Source: JAFRXK01 sp045603305 (GTDB lineage Bacteria > Bacillota > Clostridia > Lachnospirales > Lachnospiraceae). From it: a stretch of DNA of 11,386 bases. Shown piece by piece: positions 7,474 through 11,386 of this stretch; position 1 is the stretch's first letter, and each line of letters begins with the position of its first letter. A program made the translations under genes and the position numbers. The notes beneath the pieces are model-generated. The model worked only from the letters and a program-made list of their open reading frames with translations, was not told the origin of the DNA and ran no database searches. The stretch spans positions 1 through 11,386 of the forward strand of contig JAZULV010000131.1 in assembly GCA_045603305.1 (NCBI GenBank), read 5' to 3'.

Positions 7474-7501
7474 TTGAAAAAAACACAGAATATATTATAA
7501 T
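7474..7501 (+). promoter_or_regulatory. Promoter of the BlaI/M56 operon
   Basis: TTGAAA (7474-7479) and a consensus TATAAT (7496-7501) are spaced by 16 bases. A palindromic operator candidate lies just downstream, at 7521-7536. Confidence 0.78.
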
Positions 7502-7513
7502 ACAAAGTAAGAA

Positions 7514-7536
7514 TACTAAGTACTAATAAAATAGTA
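7514..7536. promoter_or_regulatory. Putative BlaI-type operator at the repressor's own promoter
   Basis: TACTA (7521-7525), a 6-base spacer and TAGTA (7532-7536) form a perfect inverted repeat in the leader, 19 bases after the -10 box. A further direct TACTA half-site lies at 7514-7518. BlaI/MecI repressors bind dyads with TACTA/TAGTA-like outer arms as dimers, so autoregulation is likely. The central TACA/TGTA bases of staphylococcal sites are not conserved here. The same ACTA-N6-TAGT core occurs at 9428-9441. Confidence 0.6.
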
Positions 7537-7551
7537 GAAAGAAGGTTTGTT

Positions 7552-7947
7552 ATGGAAAGACATGAAAGATTATCTGAAGCTGAATTTATGATTATGAAGA
7601 TTGTATGGGATGAAGGAAGACCTGTTACTGCACCGGAGATACGAAAGCAGATGGAGGAGAGATACAACAGAAGATGGGCTGCCCAGACCATGTCAACTTA
7701 TCTTAAGATATTAATACAGAAGGGACATCTAAAGACAACTCATGTTACAGGCAGGGTTTTTGTTTATGAAGCTATCACAGATGCCAGACAGTATCAGAGG
7801 GAGGATATCCGCAATTTTGTATCAGAGATGAGTCAGGCGTGGGGACAGAGCGAATTCATAAAGGACCTTGCGATGGCACTGCATGGCAGTGATATGTCAA
7901 AGGAAGATATAGATGAGCTAAGGAGAGTTTTAGATGCAATGGATTGA
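7552..7947 (+). CDS. BlaI/MecI/CopY-family transcriptional repressor
   Basis: The 131-residue protein has the family winged helix in its N-terminal part (LSEAEFMIMKIVWDEG, then PVTAPEIRKQM, the recognition-helix region AAQTMSTYLKILIQKGHL, and wing residues VTGRVFVYEA). A helical dimerisation tail ends MSKEDIDELRRVLDAMD. Family members bind DNA as dimers and are inactivated by proteolysis when the paired M56 membrane peptidase is triggered. By rough alignment, the Asn-Phe cleavage pair of BlaI corresponds to Ala109-Leu110 here, so any cut site would differ; an Asn88-Phe89 pair lies earlier. The next gene starts 14 bases inside this one, which implies coupled expression. A CopY-like metal sensor is unlikely because no CxC motifs are present. 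Confidence 0.92.
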   Translation: MERHERLSEAEFMIMKIVWDEGRPVTAPEIRKQMEERYNRRWAAQTMSTYLKILIQKGHLKTTHVTGRVFVYEAITDARQYQREDIRNFVSEMSQAWGQSEFIKDLAMALHGSDMSKEDIDELRRVLDAMD

Positions 7948-9343
7948 ATGGATTGGAATAAATAATTGGTTCTTTTTTATCTTTTTTACTGCTGTCACAG
8001 GCAGTATTGCATATATTATTTCCATGCTGGTTTCGAGAAGTTTTCTCAAAGAGAAACAGCGACAGGAAGGTTTATTAAAACTGGTCATACTATCTTTTGC
8101 TATACCTTTGCTATATATTCTTAAAGTGAAGCAGGCATTAATTCCTGTTGTTGCTGCTACGTCAGATAATGGTGTCGCAATATACACAGGAGGAAAAATT
8201 ATAGACACAACTCTGTTGCTTAATAGTTATTTTAGATTGTTCTTTGCAGTCTGGGGGCTTGGAGTTATATTTAAAGTGTGTGTGTATTTATATAAGCGAA
8301 AGGGATTAAAGGCAGTAATAAGCAGGGCAGAATTGGCAGATGAGAGAATGACAGATGCTGGAGAAGAGGTAAAGAAGAAACTTAAAATAAAAAGAAAAAT
8401 AAGTTTTTGCTATATTAGCGGGGTTAGCGTTCCGTTTACTACAGGGATAATAAAGCCGGTCATATATATACCAAGGGAAAGTTATACAGATAAAGATTTA
8501 GAGATAGTTATATGTCATGAGATGATGCATATAAGGCGTCATGACCTTATGTGGAAGAAGGTTTTGACCTGCCTTAAGTTTATTTACTGGTTTAACCCTC
8601 TCATATATAAGTTGTCAGATGATATGGAACTTGTCGATGAGGTCTGCTGTGATCTGGAAGTGTGTTTTAATACGCAGATAACTACAGCAAAGGAGTATTT
8701 TAGTGTAATTATTAATAATGCAGAGAAGGGATGCTTGCGGCAGGGAGGAATGTCTGTAAGCTTACATAAGGGGAAGGAGAATATTATGAAAAGGATGATG
8801 TGTGTGTATAATTATAAAAAAGTTAAGAAGTGTAGTAAAGTTGTATCAGTAATATTAGTATTATGCTTTATAGTTAGCAGCTCGGTTTCATCATATGCGA
8901 TGGGAACCATAATAGAGAATGGTTACACTGAGCTTCTGTATGCGACGGATACCAGTTATACTGAAGAACCTCCGGTGGAAGATACATATGTAGAGGTGGT
9001 ATATCCTGCAGGATATGTTGATGGAATAACAGATAGCAAAGAGATAATAAGTATGAAGACTCGTTCATATGCTACCTTTGCTATACCGGCAAAAACAAGG
9101 ATGTATACGGAGAGTTTTTTTGTATCAAAGGGGCAGAGTGTCAACATTACGGTTTCTGCTTCTCCGTCAAGTGCGGCAATAGGGGCTGGTATAGCGTATA
9201 ATGATGGTTCAAGACGAGGTGTTACAGATACAGGTGTTATTATGCATACATTTGCAATTGAACAGAGTAATGCATATAGGGTTTATGTGGAGAACAATAC
9301 TACCAGTACTATAACAGTGGAGTTGTTATTTACTGTACATTAA
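7934..9343 (+). CDS. M56 (BlaR1-type) membrane metallopeptidase with a short non-penicillin-binding sensor domain
   Basis: ATG 7934 overlaps the repressor gene by 14 bases; AGGAG (7921-7925) sits 8 bases upstream. The 469-residue protein has membrane segments at about 11-34, 48-65 and 97-118. The cytosolic gluzincin site follows: HEMMH (195-199), with the third zinc ligand probably Glu236 in ELVDEVCCD. A last membrane segment lies at 303-320. The external part (about 321-469) has an acidic spacer (330-356) and a beta-rich module (~378-469) with FFVSKGQSVNITVSASPSS and YRVYVENNT. It lacks the ~250-residue penicillin-binding domain and the SxxK site of true BlaR1. By family knowledge the peptidase leads to loss of the paired repressor after signal binding. 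The ligand is unknown; beta-lactam sensing through acylation is ruled out by the missing domain. Confidence 0.9.
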   Translation: MQWIEWIGINNWFFFIFFTAVTGSIAYIISMLVSRSFLKEKQRQEGLLKLVILSFAIPLLYILKVKQALIPVVAATSDNGVAIYTGGKIIDTTLLLNSYFRLFFAVWGLGVIFKVCVYLYKRKGLKAVISRAELADERMTDAGEEVKKKLKIKRKISFCYISGVSVPFTTGIIKPVIYIPRESYTDKDLEIVICHEMMHIRRHDLMWKKVLTCLKFIYWFNPLIYKLSDDMELVDEVCCDLEVCFNTQITTAKEYFSVIINNAEKGCLRQGGMSVSLHKGKENIMKRMMCVYNYKKVKKCSKVVSVILVLCFIVSSSVSSYAMGTIIENGYTELLYATDTSYTEEPPVEDTYVEVVYPAGYVDGITDSKEIISMKTRSYATFAIPAKTRMYTESFFVSKGQSVNITVSASPSSAAIGAGIAYNDGSRRGVTDTGVIMHTFAIEQSNAYRVYVENNTTSTITVELLFTVH

Positions 9344-9359
9344 TTAAAAAATTGTCAGA

Positions 9360-9405
9360 AAACCGACAAAAAATGCAAAAAAAGTATTGCAATTTTAGTC
9401 GGTTT
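9360..9405 (+). terminator. Hairpin after the M56 gene, weak terminator
   Basis: AACCGAC (9361-9367) pairs with GTCGGTT (9398-9404), with one more A-T pair outside. TGCAA (9373-9377) pairs with TTGCA (9387-9391), and four A-T pairs lie between. Only GTTTGTTGT follows rather than a clean T run, so termination may be partial. The right arm overlaps the -35 box of the next promoter. Confidence 0.55.
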
Positions 9406-9415
9406 GTTGTATTAT
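9387..9415 (+). promoter_or_regulatory. Promoter of the small secreted protein gene
   Basis: TTGCAA (9387-9392) and TATTAT (9410-9415) are separated by 17 bases. Transcription would start near 9422, giving a leader of about 100 bases that contains an operator candidate (9428-9441) and a hairpin (9465-9500). Confidence 0.6.
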
Positions 9416-9427
9416 TAAGATATAAAA

Positions 9428-9441
9428 ACTAAGGTCTTAGT
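9428..9441. promoter_or_regulatory. Putative BlaI-type operator upstream of the secreted protein gene
   Basis: ACTAAG and CTTAGT form a 6-base inverted repeat with a 2-base centre, 12 bases after the -10 box. Read as ACTA-N6-TAGT it has the same half-sites and spacing as the dyad at 7521-7536 in front of the repressor gene, which suggests control by that repressor. Confidence 0.58.
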
Positions 9442-9464
9442 AATTAAGAAACACATTAACATAA

Positions 9465-9500
9465 GTCCGATATGGGGGGCTAGTATAGACTGTATCGGAC
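9465..9500 (+). ncRNA. Leader hairpin with G-rich loop
   Basis: GTCCGATA (9465-9472) and TATCGGAC (9493-9500) form a perfect 8-bp stem around a 20-base loop that contains a run of six G. It ends 10 bases before the AAGGAGG ribosome site of the secreted protein gene. It matches no riboswitch I recognise. A 5' stabilising hairpin or a translation control element are possible roles. Confidence 0.5.
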
Positions 9501-9525
9501 GCCATTAAAGAAGGAGGTATATTAA

Positions 9526-9900
9526 ATGAAAACTAATTTTTTTAAGAAAATGTTATGCATTGGATTAGTGATTACGACGTTGTTAGGAGTATCAATGACT
9601 TCACATGCAGCTCAGGGAAGTGTATATGGTTATGTAAATTTGAATCTTGTATGGACTACTTCGGCTACAGGAGCCAGTGCCACATTAAGGTCTGGAACAA
9701 GTGCAATGTTAGCTGTAAATGTTGAGGGAGACCTTTATAGTGGAAATACAAAAATTGATGAATTTGGCGATTCAAAACTAGAGATGTATTCAGCTTTTGC
9801 AACATGTGCTGATAATTGGAGTGTTGGCACTATTAAGAATGGATATGCTGGTGGTATACGTGGTTTGTCCGAAGGTATATCTGCGACGATTTATAACTGA
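9526..9900 (+). CDS. Small secreted protein of unknown family
   Basis: The 124-residue protein starts at ATG 9526 with a strong AAGGAGG (9511-9517). The N-terminus is a classical Sec signal peptide: Lys7-Lys8, a hydrophobic core (10-22), and a cut probably after Ala28 or Ala29 (SHA-AQ). The mature ~95 residues are rich in Gly, Ser, Thr and Ala, with alternating hydrophobic positions suggesting beta structure, one cysteine (Cys94), and no membrane anchor, LPXTG or lipobox. I do not recognise the family. It is not lactococcin-972-like by motif. It lies after the M56 gene under its own promoter with a candidate repressor site, so it may be an induced effector, a signal ligand, or an envelope-protecting protein. 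The gene looks complete. Confidence 0.85.
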   Translation: MKTNFFKKMLCIGLVITTLLGVSMTSHAAQGSVYGYVNLNLVWTTSATGASATLRSGTSAMLAVNVEGDLYSGNTKIDEFGDSKLEMYSAFATCADNWSVGTIKNGYAGGIRGLSEGISATIYN

Positions 9901-9924
9901 TATTGATTGATGGTTGATAAAACA

Positions 9925-9967
9925 CGGCTGACTAGCATTTTATTTTGAGATTAGTGTTAGTCAGCCG
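9925..9967. terminator. 13-bp hairpin between secreted protein and lipoprotein genes
   Basis: CGGCTGACTA (9925-9934) pairs perfectly with TAGTCAGCCG (9958-9967); three more pairs, one G-T, extend it inward to a 17-base loop. After the right arm the plus strand is A-rich (CAAAATAAAAAAG), so it lacks a T tract and may be an RNA-stabilising or processing element rather than a terminator. On the minus strand TGTTTTAT follows, which suits a terminator in that direction. Confidence 0.55.
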
Positions 9968-10001
9968 CAAAATAAAAAAGTGATAAGAAAAGGGGGATTG
10001 A

Positions 10002-11207
10002 ATGAGCAAGAAATATTTATGCTTAATTATAGCAATGGTTCTGTTTATTTCAGGATGCTCTGGCGGGGATAATAGTGAAAAATATCAGAATTATGATTTT
10101 TCGTATGATAGTGTGCAGCTGGGATATGATGCACAGTCTTTTTTTGAATTAACTTTTTCAGAGATAACAAGTACTGAAAGTGGATATTATTATTTTGATA
10201 CAAGTTACAAACGATCTAAAACCCCTTCATCTGATATATATTTAATGTTTTTTGATAGGGAGACCGGTCAGGCAGTGCCGGTGTGTGGTCAGGCGAACTG
10301 TAATCATGAAATCGGTGATAGTTGTGATGCTTTATTTACTATGATGAATGCGGAAAATCCGATTATAAGTGTTCGTGGATTGTGGTATTACAACGGCGAT
10401 TTATATACAGTTTTGACAGAATTGGACGGAAGCATGTCTCTATACAAGATAAGTCTGGATGGAAGTGTCAGAACTAAGTATATAACTCTCTTTGAAGGCG
10501 GTTCAGATGGTACTTTTAACATGTATTATCACAGAGGGTATATTTATATCGCATTGAGTCCGGGGGATAAAGCATCATTATACAGAGTAAAGATTGAGAA
10601 AGATGCTGAACTTGAACTGATTTATGAGATGCAAGACAGTGATTACTATATCAAATTCGGTGGAATTACACCATATAAAAACGGAATTGCCATATCTGCT
10701 TTTTCCTTTAGTTATACAGATGAGGGAATGTCAGGTATAGATATAATGTATTACAATCCGGAAAATGGAGAGGTAGAAAAGCTTGTAGAGAAAATTAATT
10801 ATGATTCATATCTTATAATTGATTCATCTCTCTATTACACACAAAACGGTGACATATATATTTATAATCTTGAGACAGAAGAGGAAATGCATTTTTACAC
10901 CTGTGATCATCCTGTGTATATTTCCTATGATGGTAATTACCTGTATGCTGAAGCCTGCCCGGTTTCCCTTGATGATTATAGCGAACATAATATTTATGTA
11001 CTTGATTTGGAGGGGAATCTTGTTGATACCATACAGGCTCCATCATCTCAGGATTGTTATTTTGGTGATAAGGATTATCTTTTCCAGATGTTTGATTTAA
11101 ATGAGGAATTAACTGGTAAAAGTGAAATGGCTATAATAAAAGCCTTTGATAAAAGTCAGATAGGTACAGGCGAGTATAAGTGGATTGAACTGCCGATAAA
11201 TCAATAG
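10002..11207 (+). CDS. Lipoprotein with probable beta-propeller fold
   Basis: The 401-residue protein has a lipoprotein signal peptide (KK at 3-4, hydrophobic core, lipobox ISGC with Cys19) and should be anchored outside the membrane. The mature part shows repeated patterns typical of TolB/DUF5050-like propellers: GLWYYNGDLYTVLTE (126-140) then LYKISLDG, MYYHRGYIYIAL then LYRVKIE, MYYNPENGEVEKL, SLYYTQNGDIYIYNLE and NLYVLDLEG-like segments. A Cys/His cluster, C95-x4-C100-x-H102-x5-C108, lies in the first blade region; I recall similar clusters in lipoproteins of other Clostridia but cannot name a function. ATG 10002 has AGGGGG (9991-9996) just upstream. It may be read from the upstream promoter or a weak one of its own. 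It could be a binding partner of the secreted protein or of the M56 sensor; that is inference. Confidence 0.85.
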   Translation: MSKKYLCLIIAMVLFISGCSGGDNSEKYQNYDFSYDSVQLGYDAQSFFELTFSEITSTESGYYYFDTSYKRSKTPSSDIYLMFFDRETGQAVPVCGQANCNHEIGDSCDALFTMMNAENPIISVRGLWYYNGDLYTVLTELDGSMSLYKISLDGSVRTKYITLFEGGSDGTFNMYYHRGYIYIALSPGDKASLYRVKIEKDAELELIYEMQDSDYYIKFGGITPYKNGIAISAFSFSYTDEGMSGIDIMYYNPENGEVEKLVEKINYDSYLIIDSSLYYTQNGDIYIYNLETEEEMHFYTCDHPVYISYDGNYLYAEACPVSLDDYSEHNIYVLDLEGNLVDTIQAPSSQDCYFGDKDYLFQMFDLNEELTGKSEMAIIKAFDKSQIGTGEYKWIELPINQ

Positions 11208-11229
11208 ATACTTATATGTTTTATTTTGT

Positions 11230-11265
11230 ATGCAGAGAAAGCATGAATATGTGCTTTCTCTGCAT
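11230..11265 (+). terminator. Terminator hairpin after the lipoprotein gene
   Basis: TGCAGAGAAAGCA (11231-11243) and TGCTTTCTCTGCA (11252-11264) pair perfectly, with one more A-T pair outside and an 8-base loop. It lies 22 bases after the stop. The following ATTATTATG is only moderately T-rich. Confidence 0.75.
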
Positions 11266-11386
11266 TATTATGTATGAATTCGAAATTAATCAAAGTAACA
11301 CATATGATTTTATGTAGACAATAACACTACAAACATTAAGATAGTAAATCTGTTGTAGTATATTGAGTAATAAAAGCTTATCAGAG
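11266..11386. other. Right-edge intergenic DNA, possible promoter of a gene outside
   Basis: No open frame with a ribosome site is seen. A possible plus-strand promoter is TTAAGA (11336-11341) with TATATT (11359-11364), 17 bases apart. An interrupted dyad ACTACAA (11326-11332) / TTGTAGT (11353-11359) surrounds it. Confidence 0.35.

Noticed and set aside
7382..7486. 35-codon N-terminal extension of PyrB to an upstream in-frame start
   Set aside because: It has no family match, overlaps the predicted promoter, and the internal start has a well-placed AAAGGAG and gives the normal PyrB length.
7382..7551. PyrR-type attenuator or pyrimidine riboswitch before pyrB
   Set aside because: The best promoter leaves a leader of about 25 bases, and no antiterminator/terminator pair is seen on the minus strand.
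10813..11100. Open frames in other frames and on the opposite strand inside the lipoprotein gene
   Set aside because: They are shadows of the 10002-11207 gene, with no family motifs and no ribosome sites.

Overview
The window looks like chromosomal DNA of a low-GC, Gram-positive anaerobe of the Clostridia, most likely Lachnospiraceae. This is inferred from AT-rich codon use, strong AGGAGG-type ribosome sites, a secreted multi-domain glycosidase with Pro-Thr linkers, separate pyrB and pyrI genes, an IreB-family protein, and a BlaI/M56 peptidase pair. No tRNA, rRNA, CRISPR array, transposase or phage gene was seen.

Left part (2-2023, + strand): the 3' two-thirds or so of a secreted GH18 chitinase-like enzyme. 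The visible part carries the end of a carbohydrate-binding module, a CARDB domain, a beta-trefoil-like domain and a complete catalytic domain. A 273-base gap follows. It holds a 96-base hairpin with an unusual inner arm and then a clean promoter. That promoter drives a tightly packed three-gene operon (2297-5563): a MoxR AAA+ ATPase, a DUF58 protein, and a membrane protein that sits where a transglutaminase-like protein is usual but seems to have lost that domain. Two strong hairpins (5605-5691) separate this operon from the converging next one.

Middle (7381-5730, - strand): pyrB, pyrI and a small IreB-like gene, probably one transcript. PyrB and PyrI form aspartate carbamoyltransferase, the first committed step of pyrimidine synthesis. 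The IreB-like protein belongs to a family of Ser/Thr-kinase substrates, but its N-terminus lacks the usual threonines.

Right part (7474-11265, + strand): a BlaI-type repressor and an overlapping M56 (BlaR1-type) membrane metallopeptidase, whose external domain is a short beta-rich module rather than a penicillin-binding domain. After these come a small secreted protein of unknown family and a lipoprotein with a probable beta-propeller fold. A matching operator candidate, ACTA-N6-TAGT, lies just downstream of the -10 box both at the repressor gene and at the small secreted protein gene. This makes the right part the best candidate for an undescribed envelope-sensing system: a signal would activate the peptidase, the repressor would be inactivated, and the secreted protein (and perhaps the lipoprotein) would be induced. 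The last 120 bases hold no recognisable gene.
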